Positions 44,205 to 55,849 of a stretch of 64,000 nucleotides of DNA are shown here, piece by piece. Numbering within the stretch: position 1 is the first letter of the stretch; each line of letters opens with the position of its first letter. Location of the stretch: assembly GCA_009760855.2 (NCBI GenBank), contig WPIO01000133.1, forward strand, positions 1,073,233-1,137,232, in the 5' to 3' direction. The notes beneath the pieces were generated by a model that was not told where the DNA came from, did no database searches, and saw only the letters and a list, made by a program, of their open reading frames with translations. The position numbers and the translations under genes were made by a program. The DNA comes from Cristatella mucedo. Taxonomy: Eukaryota > Bryozoa > Phylactolaemata > Cristatellidae.

Positions 44205-44400
44205 CGCCAGGCATAGTTGCCACGAGCGGCTGCGGTGTCTCTTCTGCTACAGCATATTCCACAGAGCCTGAGTTTTGCTGTAAAGGTCGGCTACAGATGT
44301 AGGCCGAACACCCCAATTCAGCCACCTGTAGTTATCACTACATAGTCGTTCTATGGGGTTCAAATCAGGAGACTGGCTGTGCCACTGCACCAGCACCAAG
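44205..44400 (-). pseudogene. Tc1-like transposase C-terminal piece, minus (copy 1)
   Basis: Minus strand: SQSPDLNPIERLCSDNYRWL, then GVRPTSVADLYSKTQALWNM. The SPDLNPIE motif is diagnostic for Tc1/mariner transposases. It is mirrored by the plus-strand piece at 44545-44810. Confidence 0.8.
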
Positions 44401-44544
44401 CAAGGACCCGTCAAAAAGTACTATACTCAAGTTATCGATATCCAAGCAGGTTTGATTTCATAGCTCGACTATAGTCTGCCTGGGAATAGTTCCATTTGGC
44501 AGCAAGTACTCGACCCTGTGCAAACTGACAGGTCAGTGAAGTAC

Positions 44545-44810
44545 TTTTTGACGAATCCTAGTTTGGGTGCTGGGGAAGTGGCTCGGCCAGTCGTCTGATT
44601 TGAACTCCATAAAACGACTACGGAGTGATATCGACAGGCAGCTGACGTGACACAAGGCGTTCGGCCTATACCCATAGCCGATCTCTTTTCAGTAAACCAC
44701 AGGGTCTGTGGAATTTGCAATAGAAGAAGAGACAGTACAAGAAGCTGGTGATGGCTGGCCAGGCAAAGGATGTCGTAAAGTATCGCTAGGGATGACGTCG
44801 CACTAAACGT
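44545..44810 (+). pseudogene. Tc1-like transposase C-terminal piece, plus (copy 1)
   Basis: It reads like the copy at 49050 (W-L-G/A-Q-S-S-D-L followed by R-L-R-S-D-I-D-R-Q-L). Broken by substitutions and a 3-bp change near 44645. With the minus piece it forms an inverted repeat around a 115-bp spacer. Confidence 0.7.
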
Positions 44811-45239
44811 ATATATATACGAGCTGCACTTGTTTGCTTGTGGGTTGTCAATAAATACTTCACATGCTCCTAGTAACTGTAGTATGCATGACATCGTTGA
44901 AAACGCCCTCCTATTTTCTGAACAACTTTACAGCCACAACAGTGGCAGCCATACTGCAAGGATTTGTGTTCGCCCGAGTGTATTTATGCATAGGATGGCT
45001 GGGTTAGCTTGAGCTGGCTTGAAAGGCTAGAAGGCCGTAAATGTAATTTGCCATTATTTAATGTAGTATCAGAAAGTTTTGTTTGAAGTTTAATCCTCTT
45101 TTGCAGACGGTCGAGCTGCTGGTGTTCTGCCGTCTGGAATAGGAATTGGTAAGCTAATGAGTAAGGGACTCCAGATAAATGCACTGGAGCTCGCTCGGTT
45201 GAACCTCATCTACCAGCTATTGACTGAGCATCATCAGTA

Positions 45240-45400
45240 GTTTAACATAGTAATAATAATATGACATTTGTATAGCACCCTCAGAGAACTTAATCTATTT
45301 CCAGGCTCTTAACATATGCTGCAAAGGAAGCATGATCGAACGGTTATAGCTGATATGCATAGGGTCAGCATGCAAATGTGGTTACTTTCACTAGATTAAC
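45240..45400 (-). mobile_element. LINE-I 3' tail, inverted (copy 1)
   Basis: Minus strand: CACATTTGCATGCTGACCCT, then AGATTAAGTTCTCTGAGGGT and an ATT-rich tail. Faces the next LINE-I piece. Confidence 0.75.
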
Positions 45401-45404
45401 TACT

Positions 45405-45950
45405 CCTGCACTGGCTCCCAGTCAAGCAAGGCATCGACTTCAAGCTTCTGTCACTCACTGTTAGGTCTCTTTATTCTTTGACTCCAGTCTACCTATCGGA
45501 TCTACTCTCTCACCAGGCTAAACATCGTACCACTTGCTTTTCGGAATCTAATCACCTACCAATACCTCGTACAAACCTCAAATCCTTTGGAGACCGTGCA
45601 TTTAGTTCGTATACTCCAGAAGCTTGGAACACACTCCCGAGATCCGTCACGACATCTCCTGACTTGACCACATCTAAAAAGAAACTAAGAATGTATCTAT
45701 TTATCACAGCATTTGCCGGAACCAGGTGATTCGTCCTTTACGTGCTAATGCATGCCGACACCGTGCATGCTGCCACTAACCAAACTTGCATGCTGACCTT
45801 AACGCATTACCCGTTACCATGTTATCGTTACTGTTTATTAAGCATGCTACCACTAGCCATTCGATAGTGCTTCTTTTGTAGTAAATGCAAAGTGCCTAGA
45901 AAGGGATTGAGTACTCTGAGGGCGCTATATCAAATGTATTATTAATATTA
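45405..45950 (+). mobile_element. LINE-I 3' half (copy 1)
   Basis: LTPVYLSDLLSHQAKHRTTC, FGDRAFSSYTPEAWNTLPRS and LTTSKKKLRMYLF, followed by 3' UTR, terminal stem and ATT tail. Confidence 0.85.
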
Positions 45951-45959
45951 TTATCCCAC

Positions 45960-47455
45960 TACACGACAAGATTTATAAGAAAAATAGCTCACCACTTATC
46001 TGCCTCTTGCAGCATAGAGTTTATGCTTGCTATTTACGTTTTGTATGCTTTGACATACCTATTGTTTTCATGTTACTACTGATTATCTTAGCAGATGATT
46101 TGCATGGCACTTCCAACCATCCTTCTCGTTGGCACTCCTTGTCGGTTGCAGCTAACAGTTTGATCATACTTCCATTACAGCGTGTGTAAAGTGCCAAGCA
46201 ATAGATTTAGTTCTTTGAGTGGGCGTTAGAAAAGTTCTGTGATTTATATTCTTATTATTCTGACATCCTATACACACTCTTCTCTGAAGTCTATTGGCCA
46301 GCACTTAGATGACGTAGCTTCAGTATCCGCAATATTTATCATATGGCGAACCCAAATGATTCTTTAATGAAGTCTTCAATGTCCTTGATTTTCTTGCTAC
46401 GCTTCATATTCAACCATTTATGGTGTACTTGTTCACCCTAGTTAAGTTATGAATCAATCATCATTAGTTTTCCATAAATGTTTTACTTATTTACTTTGAT
46501 ATGTCACCAACATTGTTGTGCATTTTTGTAGATTTTGGAACAGTTGCTCGACAGTTTCCTGAGTGCGTTCCGGAAAAGTCGAAGTTCAACGTGAGCTGTC
46601 TCGTTGAATCAAAAGAAGGCATATTTATCACATCAACGAGCCTTGTTCTGCTCGATAGTGCCGGGAAGTCGTCGCTAATTGCAATATGCAGCGTTGAAAA
46701 CTTCTTTCAAGTTTCTGATCTTGGCTTAAGTTTCTTCAATACCAATCAAACCAAGTGCAGCTGCATACCACAAGGCCGACTTCATAAAAAGTTTATCGTC
46801 AACTTTGAGCTCTCTTTGTCAGATAACCCGTTGGGTGCAATTACTGCTCTGAATAACATAACCTGCTCAGTCTCCGGTAACCATCGCAGTGGTAAAGTGG
46901 TGGAATTTCTTGACGATAAATCGGCAAATGTCTCCAATTCTTGTGGTAAGAGCAGTTTCTGCATTCTTTCCTGTCGTTCTTCTCGTGCAATGAAACTGAG
47001 GATTGTTTGACGGCCATCTCTTCCCAAGAGTATTTGAAAAATGTGTTATCTCGCGAGCGCCGTTTTTTTTGAAGGGAAACGTTTAAAACTAATCTTAAAC
47101 AATATTTTGAAGGAGAAGGTATGTTTAGCTGGAGGCCTTAAAAGGTTTCAGTGTATCTTTGAAATATTCTCAATAATTTTCGGTGAGATTGAAGTTTATC
47201 TCCATCGGGCGGCACTCTTAAGGTTTACATTTGGAGAAGTAGTAGAAGGCAAGCACTACACGTTTTAACTTTAACAACAGTAAGACATTTTTGTGAAGCC
47301 CGAAACCGAACTTAATTTCCTTCCTAATAATTTACATTTTTTTAAACCTTGAAGTAAGGTCAAATAACGAATGTCTGGTGGAAAGTGATTATATAAATGG
47401 CGGGTACATTTAAAAAGGAAAACAAAAGTGAACAAGGGTAATGCTTGAGAAGAGC
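45960..47455. other. unique spacer between the duplicated segments
   Basis: An eroded LINE-I-type tail at 46185-46260 (AGTGCCAAGCAATAGATTTA). Then an unassigned region at 46501-47027 where the plus frame (169 codons, containing FVDFGTVARQFPECVPEKSK) and the minus frame at 46782-47027 (GRDGRQTILSFIAREERQER) are both open. I recognise neither. The minus reading looks more protein-like and can be followed, with a frame change, to FDSTRQLTLNFDFSG near 46600. Confidence 0.4.
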
Positions 47456-47459
47456 TTAC

Positions 47460-47572
47460 GGTATATTCTTAGGCAGTCACTGTCGTGGGCCCGACCCCCT
47501 GCAGTATAAGCAAAGAGCCTGAAAATAGGCTAATTTCTCTTAAGGCGCTATAGTAGTGAATTATAAATGTAT
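47460..47572 (+). mobile_element. SINE-B fragment at the edge of duplication copy 2
   Basis: GTCGTGGGCCCGACCCCCTG, GCCTGAAAATAGGCTAATTT and CTCTTAAGGCGCTATAGTAG then TGAATTATAAATG. Its simple-repeat tail is the junction with the duplicated segment. Confidence 0.65.
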
Positions 47573-47965
47573 ATGTGTGTGTGTATTCTATGAGTTCCAT
47601 GTGCTCTGTTGAATGGTCACAGTGTGCTTGGCTGTCACATAAGCAAGAGGGAGAGTATAAACTGTGTAAAGGAGCAGACCAGATGACATAGACCCCTGAT
47701 GTACCCAGTAGCACAGTGGCTCCTCTGACGATCTTTATCAGTTCACATTAATGACCTGGAGTATCCTACAGAGACACGACCTCAACCGTTGGAGTGAAGT
47801 GTCAGCGATTGCCCAGGCAAGATAAAAGGCTCTTGAGAAGGACTTGGTGATCAATATTATCACATGCTGTCGAAAGATCGTGAACAACAAGCAGCAAGGT
47901 TTTACCTGTCGGCAATCTTGATATTCTCGATCGCTCATTTCCAAAGACGCAGCCAGTGCAGTGCT
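47573..47965 (-). pseudogene. LINE reverse transcriptase fragment (copy 2)
   Basis: Same piece as 43062-43450: VVHDLSTACDNIDHQVL motif A on the minus strand, then broken. Confidence 0.65.
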
Positions 47966-48714
47966 ATAATCACTGGTTTGGCCTTAAGAATAGAACAAGA
48001 TAATCAAGGCACCTCAGCATACTATCTGGCTTAAGTGTGTGGCTTTATATTTGAGTCGGACGACTACTAACTACTATGCTGCCAGCTGTCGGATCAATCA
48101 TTAATTTTCGCATTTGTGCCGACACACTGGCATTTGTGAACATCTGCTTATTACTAGGTACAGATGCACTGTCCTGCATTCTGCAGGCAAAAACAGGTCA
48201 GACGATACGTTTATTTTCTTTAAAATTTTTCGATGACTTTTTTCCTTAATGGCTTTTTCTTGCTGCCCCTGAGGCCATCGTGGTCACGTGCGAGTCAAGC
48301 CATCGTGTCGTGCATGCAGTTGCCACTAGCAACCATTGCTGCTAGTGATCTTCCAGTGAACTTCCACACTGCTTGAATTCCTTTCAGCAGACGGCTGTGT
48401 ACAGCATTAGGTGACAAGGTATTAGTGTTGCAGCAACGTCACACATGCTCCTTTGTGAAATTTCTAATAGGTGGCTTTGTGCACCAGAATTGTCGAATGC
48501 TGCTACACTCGGGCGAAAAAATCCTCACAGTATGGCCACCACAACCGTGGCTCTAAGTTCGTTTGGGTAAGAAGAGAGTTTTCTACGTTGAGGAGTACTA
48601 AGGTCATGCGAAGCATGGAAAAAATCTATTGCTAACCCAAAAAATACATGCTGCTGGTATGTATCTGCTTAAGAGTGATTACCTTCCATAACTATTGTTT
48701 ATGACCTCGTATCT

Positions 48715-48910
48715 CGCCAGGCATAGTTGCCACGAGCGACTGCGTTGTCTCTCCTGCTACAGCATATTCCACAGAGCCTGAGTTTTGCTGTAAAGGTCGG
48801 CTACAGATGTAGGCCGAACACCCCAATTCAGCCACCTGTCGTTATCACTCCATAGTCGTTCTATGGGGTTCAAATCAGGAGACTGGCTGGGCCACTGCAC
48901 CAGCACCAAG
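48715..48910 (-). pseudogene. Tc1-like transposase C-terminal piece, minus (copy 2)
   Basis: SQSPDLNPIERLWSDNDRWL on the minus strand, then the GVRPTSVADLYSKTQALWNM end. Confidence 0.8.
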
Positions 48911-49049
48911 CAAGGATTCGATAAAAAGTACTATACTCAAGTTATTGTTATCCAAGCAGGTTTGATTTCATAGCTCAACTATACTCTGCTTGGGAATAGT
49001 TACATTTGGCAGCGAGCACTCGACCCTGTGCAAACTGACAGGCCATTGA

Positions 49050-49320
49050 AGTACATTTTGACGAATCCTAGTTTGGATGCTGGTGAAGTGGCTCGGCCAG
49101 TCGTCTGATTTGCACTTTATTGAACGACTACGGAATGATATCGACAGGCAGCTGACGCAAGGCGTTCGTCCTAGACCCATAGCCGACCTCTTTTCAGTAA
49201 ACCTCGGGCTCTGTGGAATGTGCAATAGAAGAATAGGCAGTGCAAGAAGCTGGCGATTGCTGGCCAGGCAAGGGATGTCGTAAAGAATCGCTGGGGATGA
49301 TGTCGCACTAAACGTATATA
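49050..49320 (+). pseudogene. Tc1-like transposase C-terminal piece, plus (copy 2)
   Basis: LVKWLGQSSDLHFIERLRND, IDRQLTQGVRPRPIADLFSV and LGLCGMCNRRIGSARSWRLL. The SPDLNPIE motif has become SSDLHFIE. Forms an inverted repeat with 48715-48910. Confidence 0.75.
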
Positions 49321-49759
49321 TATATGAGCTGCACGTGTTTACTTCTGGGTTGTGAATAAATACTTCACATGCTCCCAATTACTGTAGTACACATGACATA
49401 GTTGAAAACCCCCTCCTATTTTCTGAACAAGTTTACAGCCACAGCATTGGCAGCCATACTGCAAGGATTTGTGTTCGCCCGAGTGTATTTATGCATAGGA
49501 TGGCTGTGTTAGCTTGAGCTGGCTTGAAAGGCTAGAAGGCCGTAAATGTAATTTGCCGTAATTTAATATAGTATCAGGAAGTTTAGTTTGAAGTTTAATC
49601 CTCTTTTGCAGATGGTCGAGCTGCTGGTAGTCTGCTGTCAGGTTCTGGAATAGGAATCGGTAAGCTAATGAGTAGGGGACTCCAGATAAATGCACTGGAG
49701 CTCGCTCGGTTGAAATTCATCTACCAGCTATTGACTGAGCATCACCAGTAGTTAAACAT

Positions 49760-49905
49760 GGTAATAGTATCAATAATATCACATTTATATAGCACCCTCA
49801 GAGAACTTAATCTATTTCTAGGCACGTAACATATGCTGCAAAGGGAGCATGATCGAACGGTTAGAGTTGATATGCATAGGGTCAGCATGCAAATGTGGTT
49901 ACTTT
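49760..49905 (-). mobile_element. LINE-I 3' tail, inverted (copy 2)
   Basis: Counterpart of 45240-45400. Confidence 0.75.
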
Positions 49906-49909
49906 CACT

Positions 49910-50455
49910 AGATTAACTACTCCTGCACTGGCTCCCAGTCAAGCAAGGCATCGACTTCAAGCTTCTGTCACTCACTGTTAGGTCTCTTTATTCTTTGACT
50001 CCAGTCTACCTATCGGATCTGCTCTCTCACCAGGCTAGGCATCGTACCACTTGCTTTTCGGAATCTAATCAATTACCAATACCTCGTACAAACCTCAAAT
50101 CCTTTGGAGACCGTGCATGTAGTTCGTATGCTCCCAAAGCCAGGAACTCACACTCCACTTGCGTCACGAAATCCCCTGACTTGACCACATCTAAAAAGAA
50201 ACTAGGAGTGTATCTATCACAGCATTTACTGGAACCAGGTGATTCGTCCTTAACATGCTAATGTATGCTGACAATGTGCATGTGCTGCTAACCATACTTG
50301 TATGATGACCTTATGCATGCCACCCCTAACCATGTTATTCTTGTTTCCTATTGAGCATGCTGTCTCTAACCATTCGATCTTACTTCCTTTTCAGCAAAGT
50401 GTTTGAAAGAGATTGAGTTCTCTGAGGCCACTCTACCACGCGTGTTGTTATTATT
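49910..50455 (+). mobile_element. LINE-I 3' half (copy 2)
   Basis: LTPVYLSDLLSHQARHRTTC, FGDRACSSYAPKARNS and LTTSKKKLG, followed by a more eroded 3' UTR and GAGTTCTCTGAGGCCACTCT. Confidence 0.85.
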
Positions 50456-50563
50456 ATTAGTAGTATTCTTACTCTAAGATGCCAGCTACTGGCTTAGCAG
50501 ACTATCTTGGGGCCTGCTGTTGGGGGCCTAGTTTATTAGTATTTTCAACATTATTATAATCAT

Positions 50564-50574
50564 TAGTAGTAGTT

Positions 50575-50618
<44 letters not shown>
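50564..50618. repeat. (TAG)n microsatellite
   Basis: About 17 TAG units, followed by CAG units and an imperfect TTGTAGTAATGG zone. Confidence 0.95.
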
Positions 50619-50620
<2 letters not shown>

Positions 50621-50699
50621 CAGCAGCAGCAGTTGTAGTAATGGTAATGGGAGCAGTAGCAGCAACAGTTGTATTACGTACATGCCAGTGCATTAACTG

Positions 50700-52020
50700 A
50701 CTACGATGAAAATGAGGTCATAAGCCTACGTACCGTTTAGTGGAGCATAAGTCAGTGTCTAGTTTTTGTTTTAGTCAGTGAATCGCCTAGGGGATTACCC
50801 CTATGATGTCCTCAGGGATTATCCCCTATGATGTCCTCCAAAAGCATGGGGCTTCTTAGTAAAACGATTGATTACACAAGTGAGTTACTCATGCATCTGC
50901 TAAAGCTTAGTAAGCATCGATAGCAAGTTTTCCATCGTAAATCTGTCAACTGCTTCATTAGCCCGGTGCTAGTGCAACAATCTTCAATGGCTTCCTATTG
51001 AAAAGGACATTGACTTTCCTTTGAACCTGGTCTTTTTCCCCTTATACTTTAAGTGCATGCCTGCGCTCGATTCGGTGCATAATGCTGTCCAGGGGTCCAG
51101 CTGGTGGGAGTGCCTTCTGTACTTTCGAACACTTGTCTAGGAAAGATACTTTGCACACCACTGACTCTTAGTTGCTCTCCTGCAGCATGTCATGAAGCTA
51201 ATGAATAGAAATTCAGTTCTTCTATGGTGCTATGCAAAAGGCTTCAATAATATTTGTATTAATATTGTCAGGCGAGCAAGTGCCTTAGTTCAGCAGCAGC
51301 CGGGTCTCGAGGTTTGGGCAGGCAAGCATTGCCACATCTTAAAACGCTAGCTCCACTAAAGTGGAAGCCCGAACTCGGGCCTGAATGAGACCGATTCTCT
51401 CAGTGCCTGAGATCGCTGAGCGTCAAAACTGACCCTATCGTGAACGTGTTTACCTACGGGCTATGTTGCATGTGTGTGCATGATTGTGTGAAAGTGAGTG
51501 TGCGAGCCTGCGTGCTCGCACTGAAGTTTAGATGATGTGGGCAAGGGGTCTATTGAGACAGACTTACAGACTATAAAAAGAGTGGCTCAGAGGCTGGCGC
51601 TGAGAAGTCGACAGCAGGCAGCTACACGTAGCAGCAGCCACTGGCAGGAGTCCTGGCAGCAGCCCCGTCGGACCGCTGGCTTTCGGCTCAGCGTAAAATC
51701 CTGGCTGCCTCTGAGAATCGGCAGCCACGGTGCCGGCACTTTGTCGGGGCACCCAGCCGGGCTTTGGCTCACCTAGTTTGGTCCGACCCTCCTCCTCCTC
51801 GGGCAGACGCAGCTCTGGCAGACGATCGGGTCTGTCGAATCGACTGCACGATTCGCTGGCAGCAGAGGCCGCGAATCCTCTACTTCCTCGTTTGTCTTAA
51901 ATTGTACTTATACGGGAAAGCAGCTGGGTCAGTGGTAGCTCCGGAGGCAACGAATATCCCTACATTATATATTATATATAATATATTTATATTTATATAT
52001 AATTCTCTCATTCTGTCTCT
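50700..52020. other. unassigned stretch
   Basis: The direct repeat GATTATCCCCTATGATGTCC lies at 50790-50837. A possible SINE-B/LINE-I tail remnant lies at 51185-51270. Overlapping GC-rich frames at 51537-51776 have no domain. Confidence 0.35.
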
Positions 52021-52025
52021 GTCTG

Positions 52026-52120
<95 letters not shown>
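52026..52120. repeat. (CT)n microsatellite
   Basis: More than 40 CT units after an AT-rich TATATT stretch. Open frames on either strand are artefacts. Confidence 0.95.
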
Positions 52121-52224
52121 GTGTGAGTGGCAGTTCAAAAAGTTAGCACAATTTAGAGGCTTTAATTTTGCTGCTGTGTTCTCACAAGAGAGTATTGGCA
52201 CGTTACCTGCTCCCAGTGTTTTTG

Positions 52225-52540
52225 CACATCAAATGTTACGTGTGTAAATGCACTCGAGTGTGTTTATTCACTCGAGCTTGAGCGTGTGTGTGTCCAGCTG
52301 TGTGTGTTTGAATATCTATATTACATATGTGCTGAGTGTGATATGTTGTTATGTGTGTGTGTTTTTGTGTTTGAGTTTGTGTTGTAAGACTTTGTATCTT
52401 TGAGTAAGGGAATTAGTAGTGTAAATGAATGAGTGTGTGCAAGAGTGTGAGTGTGTGTGTGTTCGAGAGTGAGTGTGTGTGCAAGTGTCTGCAAGAATGA
52501 GTGTGTGTTCAGGAGGTGTGTGTGCAAGTGTCCCCAGCAT
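52225..52540. repeat. GT-rich imperfect simple-sequence region
   Basis: Repeated GTGTGTG, GAGTGTGTG and TGCAAGTGTC motifs without strict periodicity. Confidence 0.7.
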
Positions 52541-53149
52541 GGGCTGCTGGGGACATGACATTACCTCGAGTGTCGTGCCGTGTTTTTGACTAACAATAGC
52601 TGATACCCTGTAGCACTTATCTGTCCACGATCCTCTCTTTGTGCAGGGCTCGCCGTTGGACTCCCTTCTGCCTTCTTCGTGGCCGCTGCAGTCACTATGT
52701 GTGGATATGCAAAAGGTATGGCTGCGCCATAGCAATATGTGCTCTGCAGTACTTCGGCGTCATCCTAATAGCTGCGCATGTCCCTATGTAACCTCTCTAA
52801 GTTCTTGTGTACCCTCTCTAAGTTCAACCGATCCTGTTTCATGCAAGAGCTCCACCAAGATACGCCTCGTGCTACCGTCTACAGCAGCATATGGGCGCAT
52901 AGAGGGGTTTTGGTTTCACTTGGAAAATTTTCAGCGATTGGAGAAAACTGCATATTCATCCTTCATCATTCATCCTTTATCATTCGTCCTGCTTCGTTAC
53001 TGCGTATTCCCCGTGTCGTTTCTTTAGGTAATTGTCTTGCCTTCGGGGGCGGGGACCATTTCCGTGTACTCAGAAAATCGGCTCTCTAAGTTCTCACAAG
53101 TTAAAGTTGATTCTTTTTCACAAAACCATATACGTCCACTCTTGATTAA

Positions 53150-53625
53150 TGTCACGAAATCGCTTGACATGACGTCATTTAAAAAGGAGCTTGAACACAC
53201 CTTATATTATACCATTTAGTGGATCCTTGTAGTTCATCCTTTGTATGTTTAAGCATGCTGACATTGTGCCTGCTGCTTCTAACCATATCTACTTGTTAAG
53301 CATGTGCAAGTCGCATCTAAAAGTATTATGCTCGACGATAATGTGAATATTATATTATATATGTTATATATATATATGTGAATATTATATTATTGAAATT
53401 ATATGTGAATATTATATTTTATATATTATATATATATATATATTTATGTATTAGCCACTAATAAGTCTTGCCTTCTTTACAACATTTGTAAAGTATCCAA
53501 AAAAGAGAGATAGTTCTCTGAGGGCACTTATCAATGTATTATTATTACTCGTTCAGTCAGCAAATGTAAAGTGCAAATAAAGATATTGAGTTCTCTGAGG
53601 CCGCTTTATCAAGTGTTTAATTACT
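53150..53625 (+). mobile_element. LINE-I 3' end with AT-rich insertion and doubled tail
   Basis: VTKSLDMTSFKKELEHTLYY, then the 3' UTR interrupted at 53335-53455 by AT repeats (TGTGAATATTATAT), then a terminal stem at 53490-53545 and a second tail AAAGTGCAAATAAAGATATT, GAGTTCTCTGAGGCCGCTTT at 53565-53625. Confidence 0.75.
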
Positions 53626-53689
53626 ATCATCCAAGTTTTTTGATGGTTATCTGTAGAGAGGATGCATCTGGATCGTAGGAGTGCAAAGG

Positions 53690-54008
53690 AAAACTGCGGA
53701 GGAAAAGAGTCGACTGTTTGAAGGTCGAAGGTCACCGTTGCTGTTCCGAATCCTCGGTTCGATAGGAGGACACCAGTCTTGCGGCCACGCTCGCTGTGAC
53801 GACACCGGCTGCCAACCGTCATTTGTCTGCGGAGCTGTTGAAAAAATGCCAGAGCGGGAAGTGTGCCAGCGAAAGCTAGAGTCGCTCGGCTTCGCGGAGT
53901 CGCACGAGTCGCCGCACTGGTTGCGTCACGTCTGAGTCGACACACGTTGCGTCACGTCACAGTCTGCACACGTCGTTGCCGCTCCGGCCGAGGCGCCCGG
54001 CGGCAAAG
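53690..54008 (+). mobile_element. SINE-C-type repeat, copy 1
   Basis: GAAGGTCGAAGGTCACCGTT, GTTCCGAATCCTCGGTTCGA and CGCTGTGACGACACCGGCTG are shared with 55850-56105. GTTCCGAATCC resembles a pol III B box. Relative to copy 2, this one has about 70 extra bases of GTTGCGTCACGTC-rich sequence near 53905-53960. Confidence 0.65.
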
Positions 54009-54009
54009 T

Positions 54010-55330
54010 ATGGGTCTAACGATTTCGAATTTGAAGGACTTGGGTACAACCCTATTTTCTAAAGAAGCATTAAAAATCTCTGTTGTGGCTGGGCCAAGTT
54101 GATCTGCCAGTGAAGACCACAGAGATGATGATACAGGGTTTTCAGGAGACGAGCTCTTTTTACTAGACCTAAGTAAAGTAGCCACATCGCATGCAGAAAC
54201 CTGAAAACCTTTTAAGGAAGGTCACAGGTTGTGACTCCACAATCGCTTTGCTTGGAGAGGGCTTTATGGAGGTACGATTGTGCACAATTTTTTTTCCTGT
54301 AAAATGGCTGCAAAGTTTTCGGCTGAGCCGTTGATATCTGGTTAGTCAGACCTCTCAGCATACTGGCATCGGCCAGTAAATGGCTTACTGTCTAATAAAT
54401 CTGTTTAGGGTCCGACTGGCAGGAATTCGGTTTTTGAGTGAAAATAGAACCGCTGGCTTTTTAAGCTTCCGGTTTTAGACTCGAAGGAAGTCTTTGAAAT
54501 TGACTAGATCTGCATCAGACCCCGATTTCTTAAAAAGACGTTCAAGCCTTCGCTTAACATGGCGCATCTTTCGAAGTTTTTTGTAAATGGAAAGGAATCT
54601 CCACGACTCCGTACACAGATAGAACGGGAGCATGCTTGTCAAGAGCACTCCTGAGCGTCATGTTCCCTGCATCAGTGTGGGTATCGAGGCTGTTGGTCGA
54701 GTCTGGGTGCAGATCAAGAAGACCTGCACCACGAACAGATTTCGAAAATGTGTCAATGCTTTTTAAGTTACGTAGCTGGAAAAGTTCGACATTACCCTGT
54801 ACGTACAAGGGAGCAGGAACAGTAAACGAGACCGAATAATGATCCGAGAGGGTCAGCAGGCACACCACAAGGTCAGTGGGGAAGACATCCTTAATGATCG
54901 CGAGATCTAGAGTATGGCCACCGGCGTGGGTGGTATGATTAACGTGTTGGACCAAACCAAAATTCTCCAGAGAGTGAAGAATTGAGTGGACTTGGCTGTT
55001 GATAGAGTTGTCAACGTGAATATTGAAGTATCCAGCAATCAGTAACGGTCTGTCACACAAATATATTTAAGAGAGGAACTCCGAAAACTCCTCTATAAAC
55101 AAGCTTAGACAGCCAGAAGGAGGTCGGTATATCGCAACAGTGAGAGGCATTGTCTTTGATGAGGACCTGATTGCAACTGACTCAAACGATGGCCCATACG
55201 AAAAACTGTTGTGCGATGATCTTTTATTAACTACAGTTCTTGCTCCCTCGCGATATATGAAAACCTTGTCCGTCTTGCCCTCCTAGATAAAAGTGGATGT
55301 AGGCCCATTCTCGGCCGCCCAGGTGAAACT
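54010..55330 (-). pseudogene. LINE APE-endonuclease and RT N-terminal fragment
   Basis: The minus strand reads, in order, FESVAIRSSSKTMPLTVAIY and RPPSGCLSLFIEEFSEFLS (then a stop), PLLIAGYFNIHVDN, HVNHTTHAGGHTLDLAI and LSDHYSVSFTV, all typical of the AP-endonuclease of CR1/L2/Jockey-type LINEs. Farther on it reads ADQLGPATTEIFNASLENRV, then VPKSFKFEIVRPIL, the segment just before the RT. The catalytic GDFN is GYFN and a stop interrupts the domain, so it is dead. SINE-C abuts its truncated end. Confidence 0.85.
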
Positions 55331-55449
55331 TCTGGCTCGACCTCTGCAGCAGAGGAGCAAGTACTTCAGATGGGTGCGGAGAAATAAAATCTTTAAGTAA
55401 GTATTGACAGGATCGTGAAGTGGATACGCGACTTGAAGTGCAGATTGGA

Positions 55450-55755
55450 AGGATAATAATAACAATACTAATGCACTTGATAAAGCGCCCTCAGAGAACT
55501 TAATCTCTCTCTAGGCGCTTTACATTTGCTGTAAAGTGAAATGCAATTGAATGGTAAGTACAATCATGCTTGAAAAACAAACGAAATGAATAATATGGTT
55601 AGGGGTGACATGCACAGGGTCAGCATGCAAGTGTGGTTAGTGGCAGCATGCACAGTGTAGCGTGCGCCTGCACGTTCGACTGGCCTTGTGCTGCCGCCGC
55701 CGCTGCAGGAAGCGAAGACAGCACGCATAAGCACATGAAGGACGAATCTGGAACG
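55450..55755 (-). mobile_element. LINE-I 3' end with a 61-bp foreign insert
   Basis: Minus strand ends AGCGCCTAGAGAGAGATTAA, GTTCTCTGAGGGCGCTTTAT, ATT tail. The 3' UTR is interrupted at 55660-55720 by GC-rich sequence copied from 56526-56586. Confidence 0.85.
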
Positions 55756-55849
55756 TAAATGTTAGTCACGTCACGGAGGACGTTTCTGTGCGTCTTACAT
55801 AATAACCGGCTAGGATCCAGAACAATAAGGTATCCTATACCCAGCAGGT

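Larger units (their letters stand above)
43062..45955. repeat. direct segmental duplication, copy 1
   Basis: About 2.9 kb that recurs in the same orientation at 47573-50455 with scattered substitutions and small indels. In order it holds an inverted LINE RT piece, an unclassified 700-bp part, an inverted pair of Tc1 ends, an unclassified part, and two facing LINE-I fragments. The left edge lies at a TATG/TGTG simple repeat. Confidence 0.9.
47573..50455. repeat. direct segmental duplication, copy 2
   Basis: Same order and orientation as 43062-45955, offset by about 4.51 kb. It differs by scattered substitutions and indels, with more differences in the terminal LINE-I tail. Confidence 0.9.
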
